Counted from the first letter of the stretch, positions 29,658-42,183 are shown. The stretch is 63,214 nucleotides of DNA from Lentibacillus lipolyticus (GCA_004145795.1 SEIO01000016.1:1-63214); one strand, 5' to 3'. Notes: generated by a model not told the origin, from the sequence alone. Program-made: numbers and translations.

Positions 29658-31736
29658 ATGGCCAGAGAGTTCTCCTTGGAAAAGACGCGTAATATTGGTA
29701 TTATGGCTCACATTGATGCAGGAAAGACCACTACTACCGAGCGTATTCTTTTCTACACAGGACGTATTCACAAAATCGGTGAAACCCATGAAGGGGCTTC
29801 ACAAATGGACTGGATGGAGCAGGAGCAGGACCGTGGCATTACTATCACATCCGCTGCTACAACAGCCCAGTGGAAAAATCACCGTATAAACATTATTGAT
29901 ACGCCAGGTCACGTGGACTTCACTGTTGAAGTAGAACGTTCCTTGCGCGTACTTGACGGCGCGGTCACTGTACTTGATGCTCAATCAGGTGTAGAGCCGC
30001 AGACAGAAACGGTTTGGCGCCAGGCAACGACTTATGGTGTACCGAGAGTTGTGTTCATTAACAAAATGGACAAAGTCGGCGCAGATTTCATGTATTCCAC
30101 TAACACATTGAAAGAGCGTCTTGGTGCTAATGCACACGCGGTTCAATTGCCTATCGGAGCAGAGGATAACTTCGAAGGTATTATTGACCTGGTTACCATG
30201 CAGGCATTTTATTACGAAGATGAGCTGGGAACTCGTGCGGAGGCACGTGAGATTCCAGATGAATACAAGGAAAAAGCCGAAGAACTTCGTGCAGAGCTCG
30301 TGGAAGCTGTTGCTGAACTTGACGAGGACTTGATGATGCAATACCTTGAAGGGGAAGAAATCTCCAACGACCAGCTTAAAAGTGCCATCCGTAAAGGAAC
30401 ATTGAACGTTGAGTTCTACCCTGTATACTGCGGTTCTGCATTCAAGAACAAGGGTGTTCAACTGGTGCTGGACGGCGTAATTGACTATCTTCCAGCTCCT
30501 ACAGATGTTCCGCCGATTGAAGGTTTTGATCCAGAAACAGAAGAGGAAGTGACACGCCCTTCTGATGACAAGGCACCATTCTCAGCACTTGCATTCAAGG
30601 TTATGACAGATCCATATGTTGGTAAGTTGACATTCTTCCGGGTATACTCGGGTACGTTGGATTCTGGTTCCTACGTTAAAAACTCAGTAAAGGGTAAACG
30701 CGAACGCGTAGGTCGTATCCTGCAGATGCATGCTAATTCCCGTCAGGAAGTCAAGACTGTTTATGCGGGTGAAATTGCAGCGGGCGTAGGGTTAAAAGAT
30801 ACATCAACCGGGGAAACGATATGTGATGAAAAAGATCTTGTCATCCTTGAGTCGATGGAATTTCCTGAGCCGGTTATCTCTGTTGCTATTGAGCCAAAAA
30901 CAAAGGCTGACCAAGATAAGATGGGGATTGCATTGGGCAAACTAGCGGAAGAAGACCCGACATTCAGAACCGAAACAGACGAAGAAACTGGTCAGACTAT
31001 CATCTCCGGTATGGGAGAATTACATCTGGATGTTATTGTTAACCGTTTGAAAGCCGAATTTAAAGTTGAAGCACAAGTTGGTAATCCTCAGGTGGCTTAT
31101 CGAGAAACATTCCGTGCATCTGCTGATGTTGAAGGGAAATTTATCCGTCAATCTGGTGGACGCGGACAATATGGTCACGTTTGGGTTAGATTCGAGCCAA
31201 ATGAAGAAGGCGCAGGTTATGAGTTCGAAAATAAAATTGTCGGTGGTGTTGTACCGCGCGAGTATATTCCATCGGTTGATGAAGGAATTCAGGAAGCATT
31301 GGAAAATGGCGTCCTAGCAGGCTATCCGTTAATCGATGTGAAAGCCAAATTATTTGATGGCAGCTACCACGATGTCGACTCCAATGAAATGGCATTTAAG
31401 ATCGCTGGATCTATGGCTCTTAAAGAAGCGAAGGCTAAATGTAAACCTGTTCTCTTAGAACCAATGATGAAAGTGGAAGTGGTTATCCCTGAAGAATATA
31501 TGGGAGATATCATGGGTGATGTCACATCCCGGCGCGGACGTGTAGAAGGAATGGAACCACGCGGACCTGCACAGGTTGTCAGAGCGTTTGTGCCACTTGC
31601 AGAAATGTTCGGGTATGCAACTTCATTGCGTTCCAACACGCAAGGCCGTGGAACATTCACCATGCATTTTGACCACTATGAAGAAGTTCCGAAGAGCATC
31701 TCGGAAGAAATTATTAAGAAAAATGCGGGAGAATAA
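29658..31736 (+). CDS. fusA: Elongation factor G
   Basis: EF-G is the GTPase that drives translocation and, with RRF, ribosome recycling. The 692-residue protein has G1 [12 protein letters not shown] (about 17-28), the switch segment with [12 protein letters not shown]3 DTPGHVDF, G4 NKMD, then domains II to V with the domain IV loop [17 protein letters not shown] precedes the ATG. Length is normal; no fusidic-acid or duplication oddities were seen. Confidence 0.98.
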   Translation: MAREFSLEKTRNIGIMAHIDAGKTTTTERILFYTGRIHKIGETHEGASQMDWMEQEQDRGITITSAATTAQWKNHRINIIDTPGHVDFTVEVERSLRVLDGAVTVLDAQSGVEPQTETVWRQATTYGVPRVVFINKMDKVGADFMYSTNTLKERLGANAHAVQLPIGAEDNFEGIIDLVTMQAFYYEDELGTRAEAREIPDEYKEKAEELRAELVEAVAELDEDLMMQYLEGEEISNDQLKSAIRKGTLNVEFYPVYCGSAFKNKGVQLVLDGVIDYLPAPTDVPPIEGFDPETEEEVTRPSDDKAPFSALAFKVMTDPYVGKLTFFRVYSGTLDSGSYVKNSVKGKRERVGRILQMHANSRQEVKTVYAGEIAAGVGLKDTSTGETICDEKDLVILESMEFPEPVISVAIEPKTKADQDKMGIALGKLAEEDPTFRTETDEETGQTIISGMGELHLDVIVNRLKAEFKVEAQVGNPQVAYRETFRASADVEGKFIRQSGGRGQYGHVWVRFEPNEEGAGYEFENKIVGGVVPREYIPSVDEGIQEALENGVLAGYPLIDVKAKLFDGSYHDVDSNEMAFKIAGSMALKEAKAKCKPVLLEPMMKVEVVIPEEYMGDIMGDVTSRRGRVEGMEPRGPAQVVRAFVPLAEMFGYATSLRSNTQGRGTFTMHFDHYEEVPKSISEEIIKKNAGE

Positions 31737-31857
31737 TTGATTTTTCCATTCATCTGACGTATAACATTTATTGAAGGCTAAGGATAAGCGCTATTGTTTT
31801 TCCTGGCTTGAAATAAATCTATAAAAAACTTTTATTTTACTAAAGGAGGAAATATAC

Positions 31858-33048
31858 ATGTCTAAAGAAAAATTTGACCGTTCGAAAAGTCACGTTAACA
31901 TTGGAACGATTGGACACGTTGACCATGGTAAAACAACACTGACTGCAGCAATCACAACTACGATGCATCAAAAATCCGGTAAAGGTACTGCTATGGCATT
32001 CGATCAAATCGACCATGCTCCGGAAGAAAAAGAGCGCGGGATTACGATTGCAACTTCTCACGTTGAATATGAAACAGAAACTCGTCACTATGCACACGTG
32101 GACTGCCCAGGCCACGCTGACTATGTTAAAAACATGATCACTGGTGCTGCACAAATGGACGGTGCGATCCTAGTAGTATCTGCAGCAGACGGCCCAATGC
32201 CACAAACTCGTGAGCACATTCTGCTTTCACGTAACGTTGGTGTTCCAGCCATTGTTGTGTTCCTGAACAAAGTTGACATGGTAGACGACGAAGAACTTCT
32301 TGAACTAGTTGAAATGGAAGTTCGTGATCTGCTAACAGAATATGATTTCCCTGGCGATGATATTCCAGTTGTCAAAGGGTCAGCATTGAAGGCACTTGAA
32401 GGTGATGAAGAGCATCAGGGTAAAATCATGGAACTGATGGATGCAATCGACGAATATATCCCAACACCTGAGCGTGACCACGACAAGGCGTTCATGATGC
32501 CCGTTGAGGACGTATTCTCCATTACTGGACGCGGAACAGTTGCAACTGGCCGTGTTGAACGCGGAACAGTTAAAGTAGGGGACGAAGTTGAAATCGTTGG
32601 CCTTGCTGAAGACTTGAGAAAAACAACGGTTACTGGTGTTGAAATGTTCCGTAAGCTTCTTGACTATGCTGAAGCTGGTGATAACATTGGTGCGCTGTTG
32701 CGTGGTGTGTCACGTGAAGATATTAACCGTGGACAAGTTTTGGCTAAGCCAGGTTCAATCACGCCACATACAAAATTTAAAGCGGAAGTTTATGTATTGT
32801 CCAAAGACGAAGGTGGACGCCATACACCTTTCTTTGCTAACTATCGTCCGCAATTTTACTTCCGTACAACGGACGTAACTGGTGTTATTGAACTGCCAGA
32901 AGGTGTTGAAATGGTTATGCCTGGTGACAATATTGAAATGCAGGTAGAACTTATTTCTCCAATCGCTATCGAGGACGGTACACGCTTCTCCATTCGTGAA
33001 GGTGGCCGTACGGTAGGATCTGGTGTTGTAACAACTATTCAGGAATAA
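31858..33048 (+). CDS. tuf: Elongation factor Tu
   Basis: EF-Tu delivers aminoacyl-tRNA to the ribosome. The 396-residue protein has G1 GHVDHGKTT (19-27), the switch I segment [10 protein letters not shown]3 DCPGHADY, G4 NKVD and the [10 protein letters not shown]5 block, followed by the two beta-barrel domains ending VVTTI. AAAGGAGGAAA precedes the ATG. A 121 nt gap separates it from fusA and a strong terminator follows. Confidence 0.98.
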   Translation: MSKEKFDRSKSHVNIGTIGHVDHGKTTLTAAITTTMHQKSGKGTAMAFDQIDHAPEEKERGITIATSHVEYETETRHYAHVDCPGHADYVKNMITGAAQMDGAILVVSAADGPMPQTREHILLSRNVGVPAIVVFLNKVDMVDDEELLELVEMEVRDLLTEYDFPGDDIPVVKGSALKALEGDEEHQGKIMELMDAIDEYIPTPERDHDKAFMMPVEDVFSITGRGTVATGRVERGTVKVGDEVEIVGLAEDLRKTTVTGVEMFRKLLDYAEAGDNIGALLRGVSREDINRGQVLAKPGSITPHTKFKAEVYVLSKDEGGRHTPFFANYRPQFYFRTTDVTGVIELPEGVEMVMPGDNIEMQVELISPIAIEDGTRFSIREGGRTVGSGVVTTIQE

Positions 33049-33060
33049 GTAACCCAGTAA

Positions 33061-33096
33061 AAAACAGACGGCGGCGTTCCGCTGTCTGTTTTTTTA
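33061..33096 (+). terminator. tuf terminator
   Basis: ACAGACGGCGG pairs with CCGCTGTCTGT around CGTT, followed by eight Ts. Confidence 0.94.
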
Positions 33097-33240
33097 TCAG
33101 CAGTTCCTTTTTTGCAGCAGAGAAAGATGCTTTTTGCTCTAATATCTATTGGTGATATATTTTTTCTTGTCTATCAAGATACTTAGTAGGCAAAGCTATT
33201 CATAGTGATCAAAAAAATTATAGGAAATGGCTCTCACCCC

Positions 33241-33269
33241 TTGCAATTGCAAGTGTTAGTTTGTATAAT
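33241..33269 (+). promoter_or_regulatory. S10 operon promoter P1
   Basis: TTGCAA and TATAAT are 17 nt apart. Confidence 0.75.
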
Positions 33270-33308
33270 ACGTAGATGTGCGCAATTATTGATACAGTCA
33301 ATTAGGAC

Positions 33309-33337
33309 TTGCGCTGACCTGCAATATTTTATATAAT
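33309..33337 (+). promoter_or_regulatory. S10 operon promoter P2
   Basis: TTGCGC and TATAAT are 17 nt apart, 40 nt after P1. The pair would start two nested transcripts of the S10-spc-alpha cluster. Confidence 0.68.
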
Positions 33338-33362
33338 AATAATGTTGGTCAAAAAGCGATGA

Positions 33363-33773
<411 letters not shown>

Positions 33774-33803
33774 ATGATTGATTTATTATAGGAGGTGTAA
33801 CGG

Positions 33804-34433
33804 ATGACGAAAGGAATCTTAGGCCGCAAAATCGGCATGACACAGCTCTTCTCAGAAGAGGGTGAATTGACACCAGTAACAGTTATACAGGCCGAGCCTA
33901 ACGTTGTTCTGCAGAAGCGGACAATGGAAAATGACGGTTACGAAGCAGTGCAACTCGGTTTTGCAGACAAAAAGGAATCACGTTCAAACAAGGCGGAGAA
34001 AGGTCATGCTGAAAAAGCAAGCACAACCCCTAAGCGCTACGTTCGTGAAATCCGTGACGCGAGTCCTGATGACTATGAAGTGGGTCAGGAATTAAGCGTA
34101 GATGTGTTTGAAGCGGGAGATACAATTGATGTTACCGGGACAACAAAAGGAAAAGGGTTCCAGGGTGCAATTAAGCGCCATGGGCAGCAGCGCGGACCAG
34201 AAACACATGGTTCTCATTATCACAGAGGTCCGGGTACATTAGGCGATATTAACTCCATGCGCGTATTTAAAGGGAAAAAGCTTCCTGGACAAATGGGTGG
34301 AAAGCAAGTCACCATTCAGAATCTGGAAGTTGTCAAAGTAGATACAGAACGTAACCTGCTGTTGGTTAAAGGAAATATTCCTGGTGCAAAGAAATCATTC
34401 GTCAAAGTAACGAGTGCAGTAAAGGCTAATTAA
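33804..34433 (+). CDS. rplC: Ribosomal protein uL3
   Basis: uL3 nucleates large-subunit assembly and reaches toward the peptidyl-transferase centre. The 209-residue protein has the [10 protein letters not shown] start and the long internal loop with [16 protein letters not shown] and [24 protein letters not shown] precedes the ATG. Follows rpsJ and precedes rplD by 26 nt. Confidence 0.98.
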   Translation: MTKGILGRKIGMTQLFSEEGELTPVTVIQAEPNVVLQKRTMENDGYEAVQLGFADKKESRSNKAEKGHAEKASTTPKRYVREIRDASPDDYEVGQELSVDVFEAGDTIDVTGTTKGKGFQGAIKRHGQQRGPETHGSHYHRGPGTLGDINSMRVFKGKKLPGQMGGKQVTIQNLEVVKVDTERNLLLVKGNIPGAKKSFVKVTSAVKAN

Positions 34434-34459
34434 TCACACGAACGAAAGGAGGATATGTC

Positions 34460-35086
34460 ATGCCTAAAGTAGCACTACTGAATCAAGATGGAACGCAAGC
34501 TGGAGATGTTAATTTGAATGACGCTGTATTCGGTATTGAACCAAATACACATGTCATGCATGAGGCGGTTGTTATGCAGCAGGCTTCCATGCGTCAGGGC
34601 ACCCATAAAGTAAAAAATCGCTCTGAAGTAAGCGGCGGTGGACGTAAACCGTGGCGTCAAAAGGGAACAGGCCGTGCCCGTCAAGGTTCAACTCGGTCCC
34701 CGCAATGGGTTGGAGGCGGAACTGTATTTGGCCCAACACCACGTAGTTACAGTTACAAAATGCCGAAAAAAGTTCGCCGTCTTGCATTGAAATCGGCACT
34801 TTCTTCAAAAGTGAACGAGAATGAACTGCTTGTTCTGGATGAGATTACTATTAATGAACCAAAAACGAAAGAAGTAACAAAAATGCTGGCAGCACTGGAT
34901 GCAGATGCGAAAGCTTTGATTGTGACAGCTGAAAAAGACGTTAATGTCGTCCGTTCAGCAAACAACCTTCCAAATGTTCATGTGCTTACAGTAGAGGAAG
35001 TCAATGTGTTGGACTTGCTGAATCATGACAAGCTGATCATAACAAAAGATGCAGCTGAAAAAGCAGGGGAGGTGCTTGCACAATGA
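34460..35086 (+). CDS. rplD: Ribosomal protein uL4
   Basis: uL4 contributes its loop to the exit tunnel. The 208-residue protein has the extended tunnel loop ([18 protein letters not shown] followed by RSPQWVGGG) and the Rossmann-like globular domain. In E. coli it represses the S10 operon; whether it does so here cannot be seen. AAAGGAGGATA precedes the ATG. Overlaps rplW by 4 nt (ATGA). Confidence 0.97.
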   Translation: MPKVALLNQDGTQAGDVNLNDAVFGIEPNTHVMHEAVVMQQASMRQGTHKVKNRSEVSGGGRKPWRQKGTGRARQGSTRSPQWVGGGTVFGPTPRSYSYKMPKKVRRLALKSALSSKVNENELLVLDEITINEPKTKEVTKMLAALDADAKALIVTAEKDVNVVRSANNLPNVHVLTVEEVNVLDLLNHDKLIITKDAAEKAGEVLAQ

Positions 35087-35370
35087 AAGATCCACGTGAT
35101 GTTATAAGACGCCCCGTTATTACGGAACATTCCTCTGATCTGATGGCGGAAAAAAAGTATACGTTCGAAGTAAACCCGAAATCAAATAAAACAGAGATTA
35201 AAAAAGCTGTGGAAGTTGTTTTTGACGTGAAAGTGGAACGTATTAACACAATGAACGTCAAAGGGAAGTTTAAACGGATGGGCCGTTACGGCGGGTATCG
35301 CCCGGATCGCAAAAAGGCAATTGTGCAGCTTTCGGAAGACAGTAAAGAACTGGACTTTTTTGAAGGCTGA
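35083..35370 (+). CDS. rplW: Ribosomal protein uL23
   Basis: uL23 sits at the tunnel exit and docks trigger factor and SRP. The 95-residue protein shows [13 protein letters not shown] and the [18 protein letters not shown] loop. It overlaps rplD by 4 nt, so translation is probably coupled, with GGGGAGGTG inside rplD as ribosome site. rplB follows after 28 nt. Confidence 0.97.
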   Translation: MKDPRDVIRRPVITEHSSDLMAEKKYTFEVNPKSNKTEIKKAVEVVFDVKVERINTMNVKGKFKRMGRYGGYRPDRKKAIVQLSEDSKELDFFEG

Positions 35371-35398
35371 TTAACCAATAAGTGAAGGAGGGAAAAAG

Positions 35399-36229
35399 AT
35401 GGCGATCAAAAAATTTAAGCCAACATCAAATGGCAGACGTAACATGTCTGCATCCGACTTTTCGGAGATCACAACGGATACTCCGGAAAAATCCCTGTTA
35501 AGCCCACTGTATAAACGTGGCGGGCGTAATAACCAGGGTAAAATGACCGTTCGTCATCAAGGTGGCGGCCATAAGCGCCAATACCGTATCATTGACTTTA
35601 AACGTGATAAAGATGGCGTCCAAGGTCGCGTTGCAACGATTGAATATGATCCAAACCGTTCTGCTAACATCGCTCTGATTCATTATGCAGATGGCGAGAA
35701 GCGTTATATTCTAGCTCCGAAGGGTATTAAAGTCGGACAGGAAATTAAATCAGGTGAAGATGCTGACATTAAACTAGGAAATGCTAAGAAACTAAAAGAT
35801 ATTCCTATCGGTACGGTTATCCACAATGTCGAATTGAAACCAGGCCGTGGTGCTCAGTTGGTACGCTCAGCAGGTGCTGATGCGCAAATTATTGGACGTG
35901 AAGGCAAATATACGTTAGTCCGCCTGACATCAGAAGAAGTTCGATTGGTCTTGTCTGAATGCCGTGCGACAATTGGCCAAGTCGGTAATGTGGAAAATGA
36001 GCTGATTCGTGTAGGTAAAGCAGGCCGTTCACGCTGGAAAGGTAAACGCCCAAGTGTTCGTGGTACTGTGATGAACGCTTACGATCACCCACATGGCGGT
36101 GGTGAAGGTAAATCGTTTATCGGTCTTGAAGCACCTGTCTCACCTTGGGGCAAACCGACTATTGGTTATAGAACTCGTAAACGCAATAAGCATTCTGATA
36201 AATATATCGTTCGCAAGCGCAAAAAATAA
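35399..36229 (+). CDS. rplB: Ribosomal protein uL2
   Basis: uL2 bridges the subunits and supports the peptidyl-transferase centre. The 276-residue protein has the [22 protein letters not shown]-terminal region, an OB and SH3-like core, and the conserved [10 protein letters not shown] loop near the catalytic centre. GAAGGAGGG precedes the ATG. Full length. Confidence 0.98.
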   Translation: MAIKKFKPTSNGRRNMSASDFSEITTDTPEKSLLSPLYKRGGRNNQGKMTVRHQGGGHKRQYRIIDFKRDKDGVQGRVATIEYDPNRSANIALIHYADGEKRYILAPKGIKVGQEIKSGEDADIKLGNAKKLKDIPIGTVIHNVELKPGRGAQLVRSAGADAQIIGREGKYTLVRLTSEEVRLVLSECRATIGQVGNVENELIRVGKAGRSRWKGKRPSVRGTVMNAYDHPHGGGEGKSFIGLEAPVSPWGKPTIGYRTRKRNKHSDKYIVRKRKK

Positions 36230-36286
36230 CCGGAAGTTCAGGCAGGATTTGCAGCCTGTCTTCCAACCGCGAAAGGAGGTTTATCT

Positions 36287-36565
36287 ATGGGCCGCAGTTT
36301 GAAAAAAGGACCTTTTGCAGATGACCATCTTATGAAAAAAGTAGAGAGTTTGAATGAATCGGATAAGAAGCAAGTAATCAAGACATGGTCACGTCGTTCA
36401 ACTATTTTCCCTAATTTTGTCGGACATACGATTGCTGTCTACGATGGACGCAAGCATGTACCTGTTTATGTGACAGAAGACATGGTCGGCCATAAATTAG
36501 GAGAGTTCGCACCAACCCGCACATTTAAAGGGCATTCTGGTGACGATAAGAAAACAAAACGCTAA
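36287..36565 (+). CDS. rpsS: Ribosomal protein uS19
   Basis: uS19 belongs to the head and contacts A-site tRNA and uS13. The 92-residue protein has [35 protein letters not shown] and the basic tail. GAAAGGAGG precedes the ATG, and a 57 nt gap separates it from rplB. Confidence 0.98.
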   Translation: MGRSLKKGPFADDHLMKKVESLNESDKKQVIKTWSRRSTIFPNFVGHTIAVYDGRKHVPVYVTEDMVGHKLGEFAPTRTFKGHSGDDKKTKR

Positions 36566-36583
36566 TGAGAGGAGGCACTCTAC

Positions 36584-36925
36584 ATGCAAGCAAAAGCCGT
36601 AGCGAAATCTGTTCGTATTGCTCCTCGTAAAGTTCGTTTAGTCGCAGATTTGATTCGAGGAAAAGAAGTCGGTGAAGCAATTGCAATCTTGCGCCACACA
36701 CAACGCGGAGCTTCTCCGGATGTGGAAAAAGTGTTAAACTCTGCTGTTGCAAACGCAGAACACAATTATGAAATGGAAGCCGATAATCTGGTAATTTCAG
36801 AGGCATTTGTTGATGAAGGTGTCACATTGAAACGATTCCGTCCGCGTGCACAAGGACGTGCAAGTCAAATCAATAAACGCACAAGCCACATCACAATTGT
36901 GGTATCAGAAAAGAAGGAGGGATAA
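36584..36925 (+). CDS. rplV: Ribosomal protein uL22
   Basis: uL22 sends a beta-hairpin into the exit tunnel; changes there affect macrolide response. The 113-residue protein has [17 protein letters not shown] and the hairpin region [18 protein letters not shown] in the usual form. AGAGGAGG precedes the ATG. rpsC starts 3 nt after the stop. Confidence 0.98.
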   Translation: MQAKAVAKSVRIAPRKVRLVADLIRGKEVGEAIAILRHTQRGASPDVEKVLNSAVANAEHNYEMEADNLVISEAFVDEGVTLKRFRPRAQGRASQINKRTSHITIVVSEKKEG

Positions 36926-36928
36926 TCA

Positions 36929-37570
36929 GTGGGTCAAAAAGTTAATCCAAATGGCCTTCGCGTTGGCGTTATCCGTGACTGGGAGTCGAAATGGTATGCC
37001 GGCAGCGAGTACGCAGATTTACTTCACGAAGATATTAAAATCAGAGAATATCTTGAAAACCGCTTGAAAACAGCTGCGGTTTCCCATATTGATATTGAAC
37101 GTGCAGCAAACCGTGTAAATGTCACGATTCATACCGGTAAACCGGGAATGGTAATCGGAAAAGGCGGCTCTGAAGTAGAAGCCTTGCGCAAATCATTGAA
37201 CAGCCTGACAGGCAAGCGGGTTCACATTAATATTGTTGAGATTAAGAAAGTGGATCTGGATGCAACACTTGTTGCAGAAAATATTGCACGGCAGCTGGAA
37301 AATCGTATTTCGTTCCGTCGTGCGCAGAAGCAAACTATCCAGCGTGCAATGCGCGGAGGAGCAAAAGGAATAAAAACTCAAGTATCCGGACGTCTGGGCG
37401 GCGCCGATATCGCCCGTGCGGAACATTATAGTGAAGGGACGGTTCCATTGCACACATTGCGAGCTGATATCGATTATGGTACAGCGGAAGCAGACACCAC
37501 TTACGGTAAACTTGGTGTCAAAGTGTGGATCTATCGTGGAGAGGTCCTTCCAACAAAAACAGAAAACTAA
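36929..37570 (+). CDS. rpsC: Ribosomal protein uS3
   Basis: uS3 lines the mRNA entry channel and has helicase activity. The 213-residue protein starts at GTG 36929 behind GAAGGAGGG. It has the KH domain with [15 protein letters not shown] and the C-terminal [17 protein letters not shown] block. Slightly shorter at the C-terminus than B. subtilis S3. Confidence 0.97.
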   Translation: MGQKVNPNGLRVGVIRDWESKWYAGSEYADLLHEDIKIREYLENRLKTAAVSHIDIERAANRVNVTIHTGKPGMVIGKGGSEVEALRKSLNSLTGKRVHINIVEIKKVDLDATLVAENIARQLENRISFRRAQKQTIQRAMRGGAKGIKTQVSGRLGGADIARAEHYSEGTVPLHTLRADIDYGTAEADTTYGKLGVKVWIYRGEVLPTKTEN

Positions 37571-37588
37571 GGAAGGGGGACACGCATT

Positions 37589-38023
37589 ATGTTAATGCCT
37601 AAACGTGTTAAACACCGTAAGCAACACCGCGGCCGTATGAAAGGCCAAGCTAAAGGTGGAAAAACAGTAGCCTTTGGTGAATACGGACTGCAAGCTGTTG
37701 AACCTACTTGGATTACAAGTCGTCAGATTGAGGCAGCTCGTATTGCAATGACTCGCTACATGAAACGTGGCGGTAAAGTATGGATTAAGATATTTCCTGA
37801 TAAGCCATATACTGCAAAGCCCCTTGAAGTTCGTATGGGTTCCGGTAAAGGTGCACCAGAGGGCTGGGTTGCGGTAGTTAAACCAGGAAAAATCATGTTT
37901 GAAATAGCAGGTGTATCCGAAGAGGTTGCACGTGAAGCGTTGCGGCTTGCTTCTCATAAACTGCCGATTAAAACCAAATTCGTAAAACGTGAAGATATTG
38001 GTGGTGAATCAAATGAAAGCTAA
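37589..38023 (+). CDS. rplP: Ribosomal protein uL16
   Basis: uL16 organises the A-site side of the large subunit. The 144-residue protein has [11 protein letters not shown], the [20 protein letters not shown] loop and [12 protein letters not shown]. It starts MLMPKRVK as in B. subtilis, so the first ATG (37589) is used. The last 11 nt overlap rpmC. Confidence 0.97.
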   Translation: MLMPKRVKHRKQHRGRMKGQAKGGKTVAFGEYGLQAVEPTWITSRQIEAARIAMTRYMKRGGKVWIKIFPDKPYTAKPLEVRMGSGKGAPEGWVAVVKPGKIMFEIAGVSEEVAREALRLASHKLPIKTKFVKREDIGGESNES

Positions 38024-38213
38024 TGAAATTAGGGAACTAACCACTGCCGAAATTGAACAGAAGGTCAAGTCGTTGAAAGAGGAACTCTTTAATTTACGCT
38101 TTCAGCTTGCAACAGGTCAACTGGAAAACACTGCGCGCATCCGTGAAGTGAAAAAGACCATTGCCCGTATGAAAACCGTTGTTCGTCAGCGTGAACTGAG
38201 CATTAATAATTAA
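38013..38213 (+). CDS. rpmC: Ribosomal protein uL29
   Basis: uL29 is a two-helix protein at the tunnel exit next to uL23. The 66-residue protein has [15 protein letters not shown] and the [17 protein letters not shown] block. ATG 38013 is chosen because it matches the family start and has GGTGGTG upstream in rplP; a longer frame to 37989 is unlikely. Confidence 0.96.
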   Translation: MKANEIRELTTAEIEQKVKSLKEELFNLRFQLATGQLENTARIREVKKTIARMKTVVRQRELSINN

Positions 38214-38235
38214 CCTGAGAGGAGGTTGCCTCAAT

Positions 38236-38499
38236 ATGAGTGAGCGTAATAACCGGAAAGTTTACACAGGCCGTGTTGTATCCGATAAGATGGATAAAAC
38301 CATTACAGTTGTAGTTGAAACATACAAGTTTCATCAGTTGTACGGTAAACGTGTGAAGTATTCCAAAAAGTTCAAAACACATGATGAAAATAATCAAGCT
38401 AAAAATGGCGACGTTGTTCGGATTATGGAAACCCGTCCACTGTCAGCTACGAAACGTTTCCGACTGGTTGAAATCGTTGAAGAAGCGGTTATTATATAA
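38236..38499 (+). CDS. rpsQ: Ribosomal protein uS17
   Basis: uS17 is an OB-fold primary 16S-binding protein. The 87-residue protein shows the [14 protein letters not shown] strand, [16 protein letters not shown] and the [20 protein letters not shown] block. GAGAGGAGG precedes the ATG. Confidence 0.97.
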   Translation: MSERNNRKVYTGRVVSDKMDKTITVVVETYKFHQLYGKRVKYSKKFKTHDENNQAKNGDVVRIMETRPLSATKRFRLVEIVEEAVII

Positions 38500-38541
38500 C
38501 GAAGTTCGCTCGGAAGGTATCCGAAGGGAGGTCACAGCGAT

Positions 38542-38910
38542 ATGATTCAACAAGAAACTAATCTAAAAGTTGCAGATAACTCTGGTGCTCGCGAAGTAAA
38601 AACAGTTAAAGTTTTGGGCGGATCCGGCCGTAAGACTGCCAATATTGGTGATATTGTTGTTTGCACGGTAAAACACGCTACACCAGGAGGTGTTGTCAAA
38701 AAAGGCGAAATTGTAAAAGCGGTCATCGTTCGTTCGAAATCCGGCGTGCGCCGTAATGATGGGTCTTATATTCGTTTTGATGAAAATGCTGCCGTAATTG
38801 TACGTGATGATAAAGGCCCACGAGGCACTCGTATTTTTGGTCCAGTTGCACGTGAATTGCGGGATGCTAAATTCATGAAAATCGTATCTCTTGCCCCAGA
38901 AGTACTGTAA
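38542..38910 (+). CDS. rplN: Ribosomal protein uL14
   Basis: uL14 lies at the intersubunit face and binds bL19 and the silencing factor RsfS. The 122-residue protein has [19 protein letters not shown] and the [16 protein letters not shown] block. AAGGGAGG precedes the ATG. First gene of the former spc cluster, 42 nt after rpsQ. Confidence 0.98.
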   Translation: MIQQETNLKVADNSGAREVKTVKVLGGSGRKTANIGDIVVCTVKHATPGGVVKKGEIVKAVIVRSKSGVRRNDGSYIRFDENAAVIVRDDKGPRGTRIFGPVARELRDAKFMKIVSLAPEVL

Positions 38911-38946
38911 GTGAGAGAAAAGCCTTGCCAAGGAGGTGCGCAAAAC

Positions 38947-39258
38947 ATGCATGTAAAAAAAGGTGACAAAGTCAAAGTTATTTCCGGAAAAGACAGCGGA
39001 AAAGAAGGAACAATACTTGAAGCATTTCCCAAGAAAGAACGTGTGATGGTTGAAGGTATTAGCATGATTAAAAAACATGCAAAGCCATCGCAGGATAACC
39101 CACAGGGTGGAATTCTGAACCAGGAAGCAGCCATTCATGTTTCTAATGTCATGCCAATTGATCCAAAAACCGGTGAGCCGACGCGTGTTGGCTATGAAGT
39201 GCGTGATGGAAAAAAAGTCCGTATCGCCAAGAAATCCGGCGAAGCATTAGATAAATAG
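38947..39258 (+). CDS. rplX: Ribosomal protein uL24
   Basis: uL24 starts large-subunit assembly. The 103-residue protein has a KOW motif ([18 protein letters not shown]) and the [20 protein letters not shown] block. ATG 38947 follows AAGGAGGTG; the in-frame GTG at 38911 would add residues that do not fit the family. Confidence 0.97.
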   Translation: MHVKKGDKVKVISGKDSGKEGTILEAFPKKERVMVEGISMIKKHAKPSQDNPQGGILNQEAAIHVSNVMPIDPKTGEPTRVGYEVRDGKKVRIAKKSGEALDK

Positions 39259-39284
39259 TTCGCAGGTGAAAGGAGGGCTCTCGT

Positions 39285-39824
39285 ATGAACGAATTGAAGC
39301 AAAAATACCAGGATGAAATTAAGCCATCGCTGATGAATAAATTTGAATATGATTCCGTAATGGAAGTGCCTCAAATTGAAAAAATCGTCGTCAACATGGG
39401 TGTAGGCGATGCTGTGCAGAACACAAAAGCATTGGATAATGCGGTTGAGGAACTTGCGCTTATTTCCGGTCAGAAGCCAGTCGTAACCCGTGCTAAGAAG
39501 TCAATTGCTGGTTTCCGTCTTCGTGAAGGAATGCCGATCGGTGCGAAGGTAACATTGCGCGGTGAACGGATGTATGAATTTCTGCAAAAATTGATTGCAG
39601 TATCGCTTCCACGTGTTCGTGACTTTCGTGGCATTTCTAAAAAAGCTTTCGATGGCAGGGGTAACTACACACTTGGCATTAAAGAACAGCTGATTTTCCC
39701 GGAAATTAATTACGATAAAGTAAGTAAAATACGTGGTATGGACGTTGTAATTGTAACTTCATCCAACACCGATGAAGAGGCTCGTGAGTTGCTGACACAG
39801 TTTGGCATGCCTTTTCAGAAATAA
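39285..39824 (+). CDS. rplE: Ribosomal protein uL5
   Basis: uL5 binds 5S rRNA and P-site tRNA. The 179-residue protein has [32 protein letters not shown] and the [17 protein letters not shown] loop. GAAAGGAGG precedes the ATG. Length is standard. Confidence 0.98.
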   Translation: MNELKQKYQDEIKPSLMNKFEYDSVMEVPQIEKIVVNMGVGDAVQNTKALDNAVEELALISGQKPVVTRAKKSIAGFRLREGMPIGAKVTLRGERMYEFLQKLIAVSLPRVRDFRGISKKAFDGRGNYTLGIKEQLIFPEINYDKVSKIRGMDVVIVTSSNTDEEARELLTQFGMPFQK

Positions 39825-39840
39825 GCCAATGGCTAAATAA

Positions 39841-40038
<198 letters not shown>

Positions 40039-40067
40039 ACCCGATTTGGGAAGGAGGTAATGTAGTA

Positions 40068-40466
40068 ATGGTTATGACAGATCCAATCGCAGATATGCTG
40101 ACCCGCATCCGCAACGCCAACATGGTACGTCATGAAAAATTGGAGCTTCCGGCTTCTAACGTAAAAAAGGAAATCGCCGATATCCTTAAGCGTGAAGGTT
40201 TTGTTCGTGATTATGAAATGATTGAGGACAACAAACAAGGTATCTTGCGCATTTTCCTAAAGTATGGTGCTAAAGAAGAACGTGTTATTACGGGCCTTAA
40301 GCGTATTAGTAAACCTGGTCTTCGTGTTTACGCAAAAGCGGATGAGGTACCTCGTGTACTGAACGGCCTTGGTATTGCTATTGTATCAACATCAAATGGA
40401 GTATTGACGGACAAAGAGGCACGCACACAGGCCGTTGGTGGCGAAGTGCTGGCATATGTCTGGTAA
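40068..40466 (+). CDS. rpsH: Ribosomal protein uS8
   Basis: uS8 is a central-domain primary binder and, in E. coli, the spc operon repressor. The 132-residue protein begins [17 protein letters not shown] and ends with the [15 protein letters not shown] and GGEVLAYVW blocks. GAAGGAGGT precedes the ATG. Confidence 0.98.
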   Translation: MVMTDPIADMLTRIRNANMVRHEKLELPASNVKKEIADILKREGFVRDYEMIEDNKQGILRIFLKYGAKEERVITGLKRISKPGLRVYAKADEVPRVLNGLGIAIVSTSNGVLTDKEARTQAVGGEVLAYVW

Positions 40467-40497
40467 CATTGACTTTTAAAGACAGGAGGTGTATGGA

Positions 40498-41034
40498 ATG
40501 TCTCGTATAGGACTTAAACCACTTGAAATCCCAGAGGGTGTCGAAGTAAAACTTGATGGTAATACCGTCACTGTAAAAGGCCCTAAAGGGGAACTGACAA
40601 GCAATATTCACCCGGATATGAAAGTAGTTATTGACGATAATGTACTGACTGTTGAACGTCCAAGTGAACACAAGGAGCATCGTGCGCTGCACGGTACGAC
40701 CCGCACCCTGATCGCCAATATGGTTAACGGTGTTCACAGTGGTTTTGAAAAAGCATTGGAAATCAACGGTGTTGGTTATCGTGCACAGAAACAGGGCGAC
40801 AAGGTGGTTGTCAACGCAGGGTACTCACACCCAGTCGAAGTTGAGCCGGTTGAGGGCATTGAAGTTGAAGTGCCACAAAACACTAGAGTTGTTGTCAAAG
40901 GCATTGACAAGGAACTTGTTGGGGCTGTTGCTGCCAAGATCAGAGCAATCCGCCCACCTGAGCCTTATAAAGGAAAAGGAATTCGCTATGAAGGCGAATA
41001 TGTACGTCAAAAAGAAGGTAAGACTGCTAAGTAA
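40498..41034 (+). CDS. rplF: Ribosomal protein uL6
   Basis: uL6 lies near the factor-binding site. The 178-residue protein has two similar domains and the C-terminal [18 protein letters not shown] block with GK-rich tail. ATG 40498 follows AGGAGGTG; the in-frame GTG at 40489 overlaps this site. Confidence 0.97.
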   Translation: MSRIGLKPLEIPEGVEVKLDGNTVTVKGPKGELTSNIHPDMKVVIDDNVLTVERPSEHKEHRALHGTTRTLIANMVNGVHSGFEKALEINGVGYRAQKQGDKVVVNAGYSHPVEVEPVEGIEVEVPQNTRVVVKGIDKELVGAVAAKIRAIRPPEPYKGKGIRYEGEYVRQKEGKTAK

Positions 41035-41066
41035 GGTTAGTTAGGGAGCAGAAAGGAGTGACCCGG

Positions 41067-41429
41067 ATGATCACAAAACCTGACAAAAACGATCAGCGTA
41101 AGAAGAGACATGCGCGTGTCCGCAAAAACGTTGTTGGGACACAGGAGCGCCCTCGTCTTAACGTGTACCGTTCAAATAAACACATTTATGCACAATTAAT
41201 TGATGACACTGCTGGTGTTACGGTAGCAAGTGCTTCCACGAATGATAATGAATTGAACTTGGAAGCTACCGGCAACGTAGAGGCGGCTATAGAAACAGGT
41301 AAATTAGTTGCCAAACGTGCCCAGGATAAAGGTTATCGTTCTGTTGTCTTTGACCGCGGCGGCTACCTTTATCATGGACGTGTGAAAGCATTGGCTGACG
41401 CGGCCCGTGAGGCTGGACTTGAATTTTAA
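41067..41429 (+). CDS. rplR: Ribosomal protein uL18
   Basis: uL18 brings 5S rRNA into the large subunit. The 120-residue protein has the basic N-terminus ([11 protein letters not shown]), [16 protein letters not shown] and the [21 protein letters not shown]-terminal region. ATG 41067 follows AAGGAGTG; a start at 41058 would overlap that site. Confidence 0.97.
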   Translation: MITKPDKNDQRKKRHARVRKNVVGTQERPRLNVYRSNKHIYAQLIDDTAGVTVASASTNDNELNLEATGNVEAAIETGKLVAKRAQDKGYRSVVFDRGGYLYHGRVKALADAAREAGLEF

Positions 41430-41453
41430 TTGATTGATAAAGGAGGGACATGA

Positions 41454-41957
41454 ATGCATACAAGCATTGATCCAAACAAGCTAGATATTGAAGAACGTGT
41501 TGTTGCGATTAACCGTGTTGCAAAAGTTGTAAAAGGCGGACGTAACTTTCGATTTGCTGCATTGGTTGTCGTCGGAGACAAAAACGGTCATGTAGGATTT
41601 GGAACTGGGAAGGCCCAAGAGGTTCCAGAAGCAATTAAAAAAGCAGTAGATGATGCGAAGAAGAATCTGATTGAAGTACCAATCGTCGGTACAACAATTC
41701 CGCACCAGATTCACGGAAGACATGGATCTGGCAATATATTGATGAAACCAGCTGCAGAAGGTACAGGGGTAATCTCCGGCGGACCTGTGCGTGCAATCCT
41801 GGAACTAGCAGGTGTTGGCGATATCCTGACAAAATCACTTGGTTCCAACACACCAATTAACATGATCCGCGCAACACTAAATGGTTTATCGAATCTGAAA
41901 ACAGCAGAAAGTGTAGCTAAACTACGCGGCAAATCTGTAGAAGAACTGTTAGGATAA
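41454..41957 (+). CDS. rpsE: Ribosomal protein uS5
   Basis: uS5 affects decoding fidelity and the mRNA entry site. The 167-residue protein has the spectinomycin-loop segment [27 protein letters not shown], and [16 protein letters not shown]. The loop has the common sensitive form. AAAGGAGGGA precedes the ATG. Confidence 0.98.
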   Translation: MHTSIDPNKLDIEERVVAINRVAKVVKGGRNFRFAALVVVGDKNGHVGFGTGKAQEVPEAIKKAVDDAKKNLIEVPIVGTTIPHQIHGRHGSGNILMKPAAEGTGVISGGPVRAILELAGVGDILTKSLGSNTPINMIRATLNGLSNLKTAESVAKLRGKSVEELLG

Positions 41958-41970
41958 GGAGGGAAATACC

Positions 41971-42153
41971 ATGTCCAAACGATTAGAAATTACCCTCACA
42001 CGCAGTGTCATTGGCCGGACAGAAGCACAGCGTCAAACGGTCAGTTCCTTAGGCCTGAAAAAAATTCGTCAATCCGTCGTACGTGAAGATACACCCGCCG
42101 TACGTGGTATGATTGATAAAGTATCCCATCTAGTGACCGTGGAAGAGGTCTAA
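41971..42153 (+). CDS. rpmD: Ribosomal protein uL30
   Basis: The 60-residue protein is a complete bacterial uL30, with [32 protein letters not shown] and a short C-terminal strand. AAGGAGGGA precedes the ATG. It follows rpsE after 13 nt and precedes rplO. Confidence 0.97.
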   Translation: MSKRLEITLTRSVIGRTEAQRQTVSSLGLKKIRQSVVREDTPAVRGMIDKVSHLVTVEEV

Positions 42154-42183
42154 AAACCATAAAGCGTAAGAGGAGGTGCACAA